From assembly GCA_949126835.1 (NCBI GenBank), contig OX421507.1, positions 12,652,852 through 12,716,851 of the forward strand: a stretch of DNA of 64,000 bases, written 5' to 3'. The notes beneath the pieces are model-generated. The model did not search any database. It worked only from the letters and a program-made list of their open reading frames with translations, and was not told where the DNA came from. This DNA is from Anisus vortex. Taxonomy: Eukaryota; Mollusca; Gastropoda; Planorbidae. The translations under genes were made by a program, and so were the position numbers. Below are positions 35,468 to 48,945 of the stretch, piece by piece (position 1 is the first letter of the stretch; every line of letters begins with the position of its first letter).

Positions 35468-38400
35468 CAAATGATTTTCTTAAAACATTGTTTCATCTAT
35501 CTATGTTATAAAAGAAGTGCTCATTTTTTATGTCACCTGTACGGGTAAGTAAATGTATCGCGAATACAAGACGTTACTTAAATGCCTCTGAAAAATATAT
35601 TAAAACCGTTTCGTCTTATAGTATAGACTTATCCTGACGTTAGTGCGCACGTGTGTGTGTTACATTTTCAGAAACCTCTTGAAGCTCTCGTGATAGCTAC
35701 CATTTACACACCGTAAAGAAAAAGGTTGGCTAACAGATGGAAATGCTATTCGACCTGTGCAAAACGGTTTTAGGCTGATAAAATTTGGTCTTTGATCTTT
35801 GGGGAATGCCAGCAATGACTAACTCTATTGACATCACGTCCAAGATTGCTACCTCTGTTTGTTATTGTCCTAGTCGGGGGGGAAAACCGTTTCAAATCTC
35901 TTCTGAAATTGTCCACGTTTGTCGCATTCACGGCACTGTCAGTTTGAATTACTGTGTGTCTGTAAATCTGAACATGGTGTTTACTTGTTAAGGAGGGTCG
36001 GCCTGGAAGAAGTTGATCCAACTACTTGTAGGACAGGAAAGAAAGCGCACGGCTAAACTAGTCAAGTAACGCTAGTCGAGAGTTGAGAGTGCTTGCATTT
36101 TGCTTCCTTTACCGTAACCTTTTTTTTAAAATAAATTCTAGTCAGATCTACTACTTTTTTGTACATATACTTATAGAAGTATTTCTGTGGGTTCCAGTAG
36201 AATTCAATTTGAGACTAGATCTATAGCGAATATTTTTGTAAAATCGAGCGCACTTTTATTTCAAGTTGCAGACTTTGATAAATCATTCCTCTCCAAGTGA
36301 ACTCCAAGAATCCCATTCTCCGAATACTAGCATGATTGGGTTGCATTGCTAATGACATGCTGTTTAGTTTAGCCATGCGTGCTGGTCCCCAACACCCTTT
36401 TTTTTTTCTCAATGGGTAAATATCCAAATGCAATCAATGTATTGCGCTTATGAGAATCGGATCGATAAGAAAATGTGTCCATTCAATGGTAAATGGTAAT
36501 TTTTATTAATGTATGAACTGTGTTCAATAGCATATACACAAATACATATATTATGAGAAGGCCACTTGCAAAAGGTGCTATGTCAACAAAAAATTATTTC
36601 ATTTTTACGTTGCTATTCAGCATCCTTTGAAAGGCGCGTCATATTTTCTATTAAATCATATATACAAGTCCCAAAAAGGGTGGATATGTATATAATCTTT
36701 TTTAATACTGGACGTAATGACATTAAATTTGCTACAAATATTCTTGGTGTTACTGCGGTGAACACTGTCTTGGCTTTATTTATTTTTTAATGACCGCAGC
36801 GGTAAAGAAAACGGGAATAAAAAGACAACTTTTATTTCACTTAGAAATTCCCGGTACCAAATTTTTATAATTTTTCTTTACAAAATGAGAAAAAAGGCTG
36901 GCTGGCTTTTTTTTAATGACTTCATCGAACTTTGCACTGGAAGGGAAAACATTTCATTCGTGTTTAATTAAATTTGTAGCGGGCAATGTATAAAGTATAA
37001 AGTAATTGCATGGGTTAGAGTGTATATGAAAATTAGTTTAGCCAGTTCTGAGAACTGGGCACATGTGCTAATATATATTATATGTCGGAAAGGCTTTTGA
37101 AGTTCGGACAACTCACAATTGATAACGCAATTTTATTGCAATTGATGTCTTCAAGAGAAACTATTACACATTTTTTTAGTTAGGCTTTGTAAATATTGAT
37201 ACTTTTGTGTTTCCAAATGTCTAAAACAACATAATAACATTGAAGGCTCATACTATTTTTACCGACAATTGTAAACATGGAATGCTCAGTGCCTTTTATT
37301 TGACATTTACACACATGTCTCCATCTATGCTAATTATAGACATCACATTATCGACTATCAACTTGCGTAATTGTAGGGAATATGTTTATTGTTTTAAGTT
37401 GGAATATAAGAACTAATTGGGTGAGATTATTTTGTGAGGTTTTAGAGGCAACCATTTGGAAGAGTTTGTAGTAGCAATCATTATCTAGAATCTAGACCGA
37501 CGAAAAAAACAAAGAGCCCAAAATGCTAAATTGGAAAATACCAAGCCTTAAGCCTACATACATAGCAATATATAAATATATTCATTGTGCATTGATCTTT
37601 AGTTACTTTTTTTTATTGTCAATTCAGTATTAATAGGTTTAACGGATAAACATGTATTAAAGTAAATTGTAAAAAAAAAAAATATAGTACAAATTGTAAA
37701 AACAACAACATTGCACAATCAACTCCAGGGAAATCCTTTGTATTTATTTTAGTTGGTCTTGGAATGATCCAAAACATTTAAAAAGCTTGACAAACACAAT
37801 ATAATTTATTTGACTTAATTTGAATTATTGTTAATTTGTTGGTTAAAAAACTATAAATTGCTTTCAAATGTAAAATATGTATTTTAAAACTTCAAAAATG
37901 ACGTGTCTCGGCAGCTCTTAAACCTAATACTAAGCAGTTTGACAGTTTCTAGTTTCTATATTAGTGCATCCAATAAATCTTGACTATAGATGATTTTGTA
38001 GGCATTCTGAAATAAATATTACATGATGTGTGAAAATTAAATATACACAATTTAGTTACGATCCCGGATACGGTAGTTGGAGTTTGTAAAACGTGTGTGA
38101 TTACAAAGATTATGCTTATTGATTAAGTTAATGCATTTTTTTAGATTTTAAATTCTGCTGTTTTTTTGTTATGTTCTACACATGCAAATCAATACCTTTA
38201 GAAAAGCTGAACTACTTCGTACCTCAGTTTCGTTGCTTTGTTGTTTGTTTGTTTTTTACCGAGAAAGTCTAATGTTGCACTTAATTGCATTCATTATTCA
38301 TAAAAACAAAAATGTATTAAATATATTACGTCTACCACGAGCCTCCCTCCCCAGACCTAGTTTCAATTCGAAAACGTTCTCTAACTGATAATTTCTTCAT

Positions 38401-38928
38401 CGTTTCCAGTTTCCAGACAAAACATAAACATCTTTATCACAGACTCCTTGAGTCTCCGTCAGCTTTTTATCTGTGTGGGGAAACTTTGGAAATAAGGTTA
38501 TGGGTTACAATTATAATAATATGTTGAATTTATAACTGGAGTTGTCGCACCTTATTTTCGCCCGTTGTACAATAACAGCAACGTCCTCATCGGCTGCACC
38601 GTGTGACTAAGGATTGGATTTTAAAATGTACCAAGCAACAAGGATTTCAATAGGCCAGGCAGTCATAGACCAGCAAACTTGTAAGATGAGACAAGATAGG
38701 TAATAGGCCAACCTTAAGTTTAGTGTCGAGTGTCGTGTATATGCATCGGGGTATTCAAGTGTGGACATGTGCCTCTGTATTTTAAAGGCCGTGTTGCGCA
38801 TTTACAAATATAGCAAAGTCCTACAGTATTAAAAACAAACACCCGACATTCGCGTGGGTAATGTTCCTAGAATTCTCGAGATTGGGAAAATACGCGAATT
38901 ATTGATGCTGAACAAATTTAAGATAAGA
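35468..38928. other. Non-coding AT-rich DNA
   Basis: No supportable gene. A minus-strand open frame of 83 codons near 35770-36021 has no recognisable motif. Confidence 0.55.
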
Positions 38929-39276
38929 TAAGATTACTTAATTGATCCAAATAAATGGAAATTTGACTTGATTACACTTATAACAATATTAAAGAACCAT
39001 TTGTGCTCAAGCGCAATAGACATTCGCCCACACTGTCATACCATTTATCATACAAGAAAAAGTATCATTTAGGAGTCAGCTATCGTATTTTCTGGCTGAC
39101 TGATGATTATTTTGAAAGATTCTAACTGATAGTGGAACAAAAGAGTTCCTTAATCTCTCTGTTCTTGCCCTTATTGAAAGACGCCGACCACTTCGACTAG
39201 ATATGATGTAACTATCATACATGTAATTCATTATCAAACAGTCATTAGCTCCAAGTTGACATTGCAGAAAGCACAC
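38929..39276 (-). mobile_element. 5'-truncated non-LTR retrotransposon tail
   Basis: Read on the minus strand, an open segment (39276 to 39076) ends in a stretch with RARTERLRNSFVPLSVRIFQN. This resembles the conserved C-terminal end of reverse transcriptase ORF2 in L2/CR1-like elements, where an R-x-R-T-x-R-x-x-x-SF-x-P motif is usual. A stop is followed by about 130 bp of 3' untranslated sequence and a tail of CTTAT repeats (AAGATAAGATAAG on the plus strand), typical of elements that end in a short tandem repeat. Everything upstream, including the RT catalytic part, is missing. Confidence 0.65.
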
Positions 39277-42200
39277 ATTGGGACCGTTTCACGTTTTAAG
39301 AGAAACCAATGTGTTAGTTTTGTGTCATGTATGTAGTCAGCAGAGAATAACTGCGTCCTTTCGAACAAGTTGGCCTGTATCATGCCAGGTTTTTTGAGTT
39401 TTCCAAATACTGCAGTTCATTGCATTCGGTTTTCAAGAAGTTAGTCCATTTTTGTCTTTGGGGAATATTGTGACTGACATCATTTTCCAAGAGATGAATG
39501 TTGTGCTATCATTGTTTGCCTTTTTTTCTTTGTGTGTATATTTGTATATTATTAGAAACGTTCGAATTGTATGTGTTGGGTTTCTAGGGGGAAAATACGT
39601 TATTTCGTAAAGCCCCATATTCGAAAGCACGAATTTTTTAGATAGTTAATGTAAAGAGTACAATAGAGTATATACAATTGTACCCTGTGCACTACTGTTT
39701 TTGCATAGTTGATGGGTGTGCAACAGTTGGCCCGTAGGACATAAAACGGCCATCCAAGCCTTTTAGCGTGGCGCCCACACAGCTTCTAACAAAAAGGCTC
39801 TGCATTAATAATGTAATACATTTTCAAACTGTGTGGCCATCTTGTTGTATCCAATTCCTTATGCGGCACAATGACGCAAAATGTTGTACACCCCTGACGT
39901 ATATAAAAATGCATCGTGTGTGTTTGGTTTCAGGGCAGTTGTTGTACGATCATTGAGCTTGTATTTCCATTTGATCCTTTTATTGTTGGTGGTTTTTTTT
40001 TATATAAAAAGAAAGGCTTTACTGTATTCAATATCCTGAACTTTGACCTTTTCCAAAGGTTTTACAACGCCATTATTTTATGCCTTGCGTTAATTTTTTT
40101 TCAAATCATTCATTGGAGCATTGACTTTATTGCATATTCCCATTCATTCACATGAACATTGACATAATAATATTACCTTTTTTATCATTCATTAACAATA
40201 GCTTTACTTAAAAGTGGATATGATATCTCATTTATTCCATTCAAAATTTTAAAACGTTTGTAGACAATTATTATAAGTGATTAAAGTGATATACCTAGAA
40301 TGTCTAAAAAAGAAAAAAAAAGAGGGGATGCATCTATATAGTTAATAGCTAAGACTCAAAAACATTTCCCGTCTCCTTAAAGTTTGACTACCTGCCAAAA
40401 GCATCAAACTATTATGATGTATTATATTGAATAAACATGACTAAGAAAATATAATAAATTAGCCAGAACGTATTATCAATATTACATACCTACATCACGT
40501 GAGACACTCTGTTGAGCACACCTGTTCCACCACATACATCATTTGACCTGCTGTGGCGTAGAATATCGAATTATTTTTAACGACCTGTATTATATGGTAT
40601 TAAGGTATAGTTGACAATCATGATTGATGTCCTGTTGCGAAACACACCAGTGGGCACACCCGTCCCCACCACAATAGAGCCGGGCACACACAATCTACAG
40701 ACACTGGTATTTTGGTTGGGTATGAAGGATAACCCAGCTCACCTTTGACAACCAGGTCTTTAAGTTAACACTAGACTGCATGAATACGTTGTTTTTCTTT
40801 GTCCTCGGTGCACTGTCCCGGATTGACCCACACACAGCTCAACTCGACATCGCGAACGTCTTAGGTCGGGTGTTATTTAGTGGAAACGTCTGTACTGAGA
40901 TGTAAGCAGTTTCTCAAAGCCTGCAGAGGCGGCAGGTGCTGGCCGGAAGCGGTTCCTAACTTAACGTCATTTCTACCTTGAACAAAAAAAATCTCCCTCC
41001 CCCTCCTTACCGTTTCCGTACTAATTTTCCATATAGCGCACCTTGAGACGGGAAAGCAGTTTTTTATAGTATTTTTGTGTGTGTTCTGTTTCTGTATTTC
41101 ATCATCCACTAGGTCTATTTGTTAACCTAAGGATATTTCAGTTGGGATAAAAAACAACTGTAAGTTAGCAAATTTATAATTTCTACTCTCTCCCTCTCTC
41201 TCTCTCTCTGTGAGAGAGATAGAAAGAGTTAGAGAGAAATAAAGAGAGAGTGTGTGTATACGTTTCCAAAAGTAGTTAAAGCATTCGTTTATCCTCAATA
41301 TCTAGGTATGAGAACATAAAAATTGAAGCTAGCAATAAGTATAGTTTGTTCTCTAGTGTAATCTAGCGTACACTGTCAATAGAAGATTTAAATATTTGAA
41401 TCCTCTTACAGGGAGTTGTTTGATTTAGTATAGAGCTACGTAGCACGATTCTAACATACACACAGTATTATGTTTCAACGCCATTTATACACTTTTGTTC
41501 GTTAAAGTTTAACTGTGTGAAATAACCAATGGAGCGATATTACCTAAAGTAAAGCCACTAATTTGGGTACGTAGTTGTTTTTTTTCAATTACTTTAGAAA
41601 CACACATATTATTTCATGCGTGAATAATCGAAAGAAGCATTCCTTCTATCACGACACACATGTTTTATTATTTATTATACCTGTGATCACAATACGGTTG
41701 GTTGTCTGGGTAGTATGATGACTTAATGAAATACTACACATGGCTTACAACAGCCCAGTTGGGGACTAAGAAATTGATTCAAATGCTGTCTAAATCCAAT
41801 GAGCTGAATGTTAAAATAAATAAAAACAAGTCCAACCCAACGCTTCAAAGATGGTTAAGCCCTTATTCTTTGATTACACTGTTCTTAATGCATACCGGAA
41901 AATATCGTTTATTACGCATCGTCTATATCTTCAAGTTTGTTTGTTTTTGTTGTTGATGGATTCCTTTTAAGACTTTTAATTATTATGTTGTTCGGAGTGA
42001 ATCGGAGCTAATAACTCTAGAATCCTTTAACCATAACCGACATAAGCGTAACAAAAAAAATCGGCCGCCCCCCTCTCATTTTGGACAATGACGTTGTTAT
42101 GACATGTTGATGTTGGTCTGCTAGTTCTACAATAATATTAATACGAATTACGATATGTGGGAAGAAATGGCAGTCTTAAAAACGTCAAGATGTGACACCG

Positions 42201-44103
42201 TACACCAGAAGTCTCCAGATCTGGTTGGACAAAACCAAGGACGTCTACATTCTGGGTTAATGAGAAGTAGAACGATGTAGTTTTAACACTGGGAACACTG
42301 TCTCGCCAAGGGTTGTGGCTCTCAGTGGACTAGAGTTATTGCCTTCTTAGCTCCTTTGCAATGTCGTGTACATTTCTTGAGCGATTGGGTCACTTAAAGT
42401 TATACTAACACAGTGTCTTACAGGGTTCATACGGGTTCGGAAAACTGAATAAAAAAAATATTGTTTTCAACTTTGGAAAGTTCGGGGAAAGAACCAAAGA
42501 TAAGAAAAGTTCATAAATTTTGCTATAATGAACAAAGGGGGGTAAAAAAAATATTTTGGTAATTAATAAAAAAAACAACTATGTCCCTAAGGCGTCCTCG
42601 ACTCGTATTGAGAATTTTCTATCAGATTTAATTAAATTTCGAAATGGTTTTAGAGTAAGAACCCCTGTCCATGGTATCCTGCACATTTTATGGTGAAATT
42701 GGAGACGATTAGTGCACCAGCTCCGCGACGCTGTGGGCTTAGGTTACTTCATATTGTCAGACTACAGGAACACACTGTCGTTCATAGTATATCCATTTAA
42801 CATAGACTAGGGGAAGATGGAATGTGTATGCTAGCACAGTATTAGCCTACAAGTAGACTAAGTGCTCATGTATATCTAGTCATTTAGAAATGTATTCCTG
42901 CACTTTTCTTCTAATTTTTTTTTTTGCTTTTCATTTATTGTCCCCCATTTTTTCTCTTTGAAATAAAAAACCAATAAATAAGACCATAATAACAGTCAAT
43001 TGAAGTACATACCTGATATCCATGTGTTATTATCACTTCATGTTGTAGATAAATAAGCAAAATATATTTTTTTCGGGAGGGGGTAGGCCTAATTATTTAC
43101 ATTACATAAACTTAACATTATATTATTCAAGACCTGAAATTCAATAAGCTAAAAACTTACGAATATATATTTACAGGAGGTATGACATTTCGTTCTTGAT
43201 TTTTTAGATGTCTTGGGTGTAGCCAAATTATATATATATACACCAGAGAGAGAGGGGGGAGGGGGAGTAGACCTCTATAAAGATCCACATATAAATGTAA
43301 ATAATAAATGTATCCATCATTTTACTCAACGTTGCATAAATCGTTTTTCTGAGAATCACCCCTCTCCTCATTTTTTTTCTCTCTCTCCTGCTAGATCACT
43401 GTGTGGTTAATAGAAGCAGACGTTTGTTCAATTTCGATCACAACATGGTCGATAGTTCCAAAGTTAATAAAAAAAGTGTTTTGTTTGTTCCGTCCTGTAG
43501 TGACGCACGTGGCCAGTTTGCACTGGGTCTTGGTATTAGCGAGTATTCACAAGAAAACAGGGAAGCATAATTCGGTTGAAATGCCTTTCGTCTGTGTATG
43601 TAGTCAAATTGAGGAATTATTTCATAAAATAATACATTTAACTGTAATGTCTCAATTACGTTGTTTAGATATATCTATAAAAAAAATTAATATATTCATG
43701 AAATGTGTTGTTGCATTCTCGACGAGATTTACAATCAGGTTTTAATTATATCCTATTATAATAATATGACAATATACCTTATGTAATATTTGTACTATCT
43801 TACGCAAAAATGTTCTTAATGAGCATTGCGAAATCCTTCTTAGCAACTTATCGATAGGTGTCCATCTACTTTTCTTTTAAAATTTTACTGCCGACTTTTT
43901 CCCCGCCCCCTAGCCCCGTCCAACCTTTTCAAGGGTTCACCAATCCTTTTCTTGTCTTCATTTGTGTGTGTGTCACTGCCTTTATCCCCGTTCATACGTA
44001 TCATTAAAATGATGCACTTGTTTCTACGAATTCCATTTTTAATTAAAGGTTAGTTAAATCTATTTTTCCCCCCTATGGCAATTCTTAAAGATAAACGCAT
44101 AGT
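39277..44103. other. Non-coding DNA
   Basis: No gene is supported. 42421-42560 starts CAGGGTTCATACGGGTTCGG and continues with GGAAAGTT-type blocks similar to 6590-6700; this resembles a common animal transposon-derived repeat but the family could not be fixed. Confidence 0.5.
41188..41262. repeat. CT/GA inverted simple repeat
   Basis: A (CT)n-rich arm is followed by a GA-rich arm around a short TGTGAG junction, so a long imperfect hairpin can form. Confidence 0.7.
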
Positions 44104-44350
44104 CGAAATGAAATGAAATAAAAATTAAATTGGTTATTTATATATAGCGCTTCTATCCATGCTATTTTAGAATGCTCAGTGCGCTCTGTAAACACACTGC
44201 TGCCTTCTGGCGCAAATATGTTTACACTTTACAGGCCCAAAACTCCTGCAGGGCGACAGGGATCCGCCGTTTGCCGGGATAGAACCCGCGACGTGTCAGT
44301 TGGTTTTTGGTTGACAGTCCGGTGAACTAACCGCTGGACCAGCCGGCTTC
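44104..44350 (-). mobile_element. tRNA-derived SINE, family B
   Basis: On the minus strand it starts GAAGCCGGCTGGTCCAGCGG and carries an A box (TGGTCCAGCGGTTAG) and a B box (GGGTTCTATCCC) at tRNA-like spacing. A non-tRNA body follows, and the element ends near an AGCGCTATATATAAAT segment and an ATTTC-repeat tail. Only one copy is seen in the window. No 3' half cloverleaf remains, so it is not a functional tRNA. Confidence 0.75.
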
Positions 44351-47300
44351 ACAAATGAGTCTTTTAGATATTGTATAATAAGTGGAGAGAGACAACCGTC
44401 TTCACTGTAGTAGATTGAGTGTCTTGTTGTGTATGTGTACAACTGGTCTTCAAATTCGTTTGTTTTATTTCAATAAACCCTTAAGTAGGGCTTAAATGGC
44501 CGGCTGTTGTTGGATATTACAACGCTCATTCTTAAACTGGACTAGCGTAGGTGTATTATACTTATACCGTAGCTTTACTTGTGAGAGTCCGTTTTTTGTA
44601 CCGTCCCATCTAATTTCATTCATGACGCCGTGGAACTATCGAACTGATTAAAAACAAAAAGAAAAGAAACAAAAAACAGCTGGCTTGAAAACCGCGGGCC
44701 GCTGAGCGCGAAATGCGACCACTGGTCTTATGTCCGAAAGAAGAGAGCTGGATCACTTGAGCCCCTGCGTGTGTGGGAGGATGGAAAGGGGGGGGGGGTA
44801 CAGGTTTGTGATGAAAACAACGGGGCATTCCATCGACGTTTTTGTTTGTGGTCACGTGGTGTAACTACATGCAATTTGCTCTATCCCCATCGTCTCACTT
44901 CATTAGCTGATAGGCACGACGCTGGATAATGTTGGGAATAAGGAGGTCTCTTAGTCTGTGAGTACAATGCCTTTATTAGCTGTTAGGAAATGCGCGTTTT
45001 TATTCATTGAATGATGGAGCGTTAGGCCAGACAGAAGATGACTTAAAGGAATCACATCGTACATATTTTAGTGTGGTGTTTGCATGACGAGAGTGTTCGC
45101 TCAGTATATAGCTTGTCGATATTTTTTTTTCGAAAAATATAGTTTCTATATCCTTGTGACAATGAAATGTCGATTCTAATATTTCTCGGTCACTCTATAT
45201 TTTGTGATAACTTGTCACTTCGATGCTGTTACCTGGATAGGGTCTTTTTTTTTAAAATGTATTATTGGCTCTTAGACCTCAAGCCTTAATGTACAGGCCT
45301 ACTACATTACTACATGTGAATTTGAAGAGACATACATAAAACATTAATATAGGAGCCTACAAATACATGGTTGATGTTAGTCAGGGTTAGGGTTAGTAAT
45401 TGAAACAAAACACATTTTTTTATATTTCACAACAGGTAAACTTTTTCTTGTATTTAGAAAAATGGACAGTCTTGTATTCGTAAGTACATGTAAATATTTC
45501 ATTGTTTTCTCTCCATTTTCTAATGTACAGATTTGACTAGAAATAGAAACTTTTTTTTTTTTATTTTCACTTCACTGAGAACCATTGTGACAAAAATCCA
45601 AATCACTGTTGATTGCAGTAATTACATTTTTTAAGTGTTCATATGCATATAGTTGAACCGAACTGGAATCTACCCCCGTTTTATCGACTAGTTGTTTCCA
45701 ACACGCTGAAACACTTAGTCTTTTGATTCGACACCGGGCTCTTTTATTTGTTCCTTCAATAATTGATTTAGAGTTATTGTATATGACTACATTCTTCTAC
45801 CGAGCCTTTCTTTTTGGTTTCTTGTAACATTTTTGTCATTTTGACACTTGGGCTTTTCACTGGGTATCCCTTCGACCGTTATTGATGAGTACATTTAAAA
45901 TATATTGATCAGCACTTTGTGAGCTTCTATTGGGGCTTGGGGGCCTAACTAACTCGAGCGCTCAGGCGTAACCTGGTTACAGAAGGATGTGTCGTAATAG
46001 GCAGACGAAGTATTGTCTTCAATACAAGGCAGTATCAGAAGAAGAAATAAGTAATTGCGGTGCTATAAAGAGCATAAGGACTAGATGTACCAACGTATAA
46101 ACTAATTTAGTGGATGAATAGCTTCAGAAAAAGATCATGTGCTGGCCACTGTTCAAATGAAAAAAAAAATCTGAAATGTTTAAGAAATTATGGGGGGGGG
46201 GGGGATTTACTCCCGTGATTAGGTATAAAGTAATGTTCAATTAGTGGTGAGTCATTGCTTAATAATGTGTTTCTGACTCCCCCTCCTCCCTCCCCTCTCC
46301 CCCTTTTTATATTTTTTTTGCCCAAACAATGCTCACTTAAAAACAAACACTACATTTTCAACACTTATGTAGATCTATTGTTATTTGAAGTTCGAATATT
46401 CTGAACTTTACATGTTTTCTGTGTTTCATTGAATCTCTAAATGTGTGTTCAATCCACGTTAAGCCCCCCCCCCCTTTCCAGCTTAAACACAACTAGTAGA
46501 GCCTTTACTTGTTACAATCATTGCCACTTTAAATGTGTAATACTTATACATTTGCTTGTCCGTGTATTTTTATGTGAGTGCACTATATTTCATGTATTCG
46601 ATTGTAAGGAACGTTACTATCTCTGTATAACACTCTATTTTTAAGTTTCACATGCACCCCTTGTATAAAAAGGCATTGTCTCCCATTTATTTCAAAGACA
46701 TGTTCAATTTTGTGAGTTTTCATCCAGCCAATGTATGTGTCGTGGTCTCTTTCTTCCGTACGTGGCAAAGAAATGTTTGTTTTTCTTTATCAGACAAACA
46801 AACTTTAATACTGAACATTACGCCTACTTATTTGTAAATATGGTTAAAACGCTCAGGTTTATAGACTTACTGTAGTGCCATCAATTTTTTATAGACATTA
46901 CCATTAATGAGATAAGTCTTTTTCCATTAAAATAAAACTGCGCTGAGTGCGACCATGGCGACTCGGTGATTCAAAGACATAATTGCCCTTAATCTCTAAT
47001 TGGGACTTAACATGCCATGATGCCCCAACCCGTTTTAAAATATTAATGCAAGCATTTGACATTGCCCGTTTTATCACCTTGAGTAATTGAGTTTGATGGT
47101 TCATTTCTGAGGAATTGATCCCGGGTTGTGCTTATGACGTCAGTAGGCCTGATTCTCCCTCCTCCCCCCCCCCACCTCAGTCGTCCCCCCCCCCCCCGCG
47201 TATCCCCCTCCCCCACATCATCGCTAGGTTCTTGTGTGCCTTCCAGTTTCTTGCCATTCTATTGAATCCCTCTGATCGATCGCCACCACACAGTTGGTGT

Positions 47301-48351
47301 TTCGTGCAGTTGTCTGGATATGGAGATAAACTGTCCGACTACCCAAAGCATAACGCCACTAAACTCTCAACTGCCAGTACATTTCCATTTCCTGCTTGTC
47401 ACAGCAAGAACCCCCCCCCCCAATCCCTCCCCCAATCCCCCCCTCTCCATCGTTTGAACTCAAGTTTCAGTTCACGCGCCATCATCATCATTCCAGTGTG
47501 GACATAATGTGCATATAATATAACACTGTCTTCCTATTTTAACGAACAGATGCATTCATTTGTAGAAGATTGGGTTTCAGTTTTTTTTTTTTCAAATATA
47601 TGTTTTTAAAAAAAAAACTGGATATCGATTTTTCTATCTTTGTTTATGTGCCGACTCTATGGAAACCAGTTTGAGTCACGTGTCTGATAAAATCCCTTGT
47701 CATTGGAACATTTAACCGATGTGGGTGAAAAAAATCTATCAGTTTGGTCTTTATGAAAAAAACAACCTACCCCCACCTCCTGCCCTTTGAGCTTGTACCA
47801 TTTACAGAAGGCAACAGTTGTAGTTATCGCTCTGCAGGTAGACACAACTTTTGACTTTCATCATTTCGTTTTTGTTCTCAAAGCTATTTAGACAATTTTT
47901 TAAAAAGTAAAAGATGTATAGCTTGAGTGCTAAAACATTCTGCTAATGCATTTTTTAAATGGTTGGCTAATGCAATCACACAGTAATGCTGAAATTGCAC
48001 AGGGGGGGGGGGCTTATTTAGTCTGCTGATAAATTAACACGTCGATGCTAAGTTCAGATGGCTAGTTTGGAAAAAGAGGGGGGGGGGAAAGGAAATGTTT
48101 CCATAATGTCGCTTTGACCTTTCCCCACCGAGTACAAACATTTGTTATTCATTTAGGTAGCTGCCCCTGGAGTTGCCATAGTGCTTGACCTACTTACTTG
48201 GTGGTTTTCTTCCCTCTTGCTTCGCATTCGTGTAGTGGCTGAGATGGTAGGGCGATTGGTCACGTGGGCTGATTTTTTGTGAGAGATGGTAGGTGATTGA
48301 TCCGGTTAGAGTGATGGGGGGGGTTGATGGGTTTAGTTGATAACACGTTTA
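44351..48351. other. Non-coding DNA with many C and G runs
   Basis: No supportable gene. Poly-C or poly-G runs of about 9-15 occur near 44789, 46192, 46464, 47165, 47185, 47410, 48003 and 48078. The 130-codon frame at 47115-47507 is Pro/Ser-rich only because it reads C runs. Confidence 0.6.
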
Positions 48352-48570
48352 ATTGGCGTGATGGTAGGTGGTGATTCAGTTGGCGTGATGGTAGGTGGTG
48401 ATTCAGTTGGCGTGATGGTAGGTGGTGATTCAGTTGGCGTGATGGTAGGTGGTGATTCAGTTGGCGTAATGGTAGGTGGTGATTCAGTTGGCGTGATGGT
48501 AGGTGGTGATTCAGTTGGCGTGATGGTAGGTGGTGATTCAGTTGGCGTGATGGTAGGTGGTGATTCAGTT
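48352..48570 (+). repeat. 27-bp minisatellite, about 8 units
   Basis: Tandem unit starting GGCGTGATGGTAGGTGGTGA. Units are identical apart from one G-to-A change near 48468. Because 27 is a multiple of three it gives a repeated nine-residue frame on both strands, with no other sign of coding. Confidence 0.95.
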
Positions 48571-48704
48571 TCAAGAATGCATACGTCATGAATTCTTATT
48601 TCGGGAGAAGTTGGGTGAGCAATCGATTTAGCAAGACGATGGCTGATTGATTCGGTTAAGGTGATGGTTGGTGAGTTATTAATTATTTTAGCGCACTGGT
48701 GACT

Positions 48705-48945
48705 GATTGATCTGGTCTAAGTGGTGGTTAATGATGTATCAATTGACCATGAAGGTGTCTGATTGATTTTGTCCGATTGATGGTGATGATTTATCAATTG
48801 ACCATGATGGTGTCTGATTGATTTGGTCCTAGTGATGGTTAATGATTTATCAATTTACCATGATGGTGTCTGGTTGATTTGGTCCTAGTGATGGTTAATG
48901 ATTTATCAATTTACCATGATGGCTCGTGTCTGACTCATTCTGTCA
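48705..48945 (+). repeat. Degenerate 56-bp tandem repeats, about 4 units
   Basis: Units start GATTGATYTGGTC-like at 48705, 48761, 48816, 48872 and a decayed one near 48931. Each contains GATTTATCAATT and ACCATGATGGTGTCTG. The flanks 48600-48700 hold weaker related pieces, and the motif shares TGATGGTNGGTG words with the 27-bp array, so the two may have a common origin. Confidence 0.75.

Noticed and set aside
47115..47507. 130-codon Pro/Ser-rich frame
   Set aside because: Its composition comes from poly-C runs; no splice sites, domain or codon bias supports it.
48260..48591. Repeat proteins on both strands across the 27-bp array
   Set aside because: A unit length divisible by three keeps frames open; both strands are open equally.
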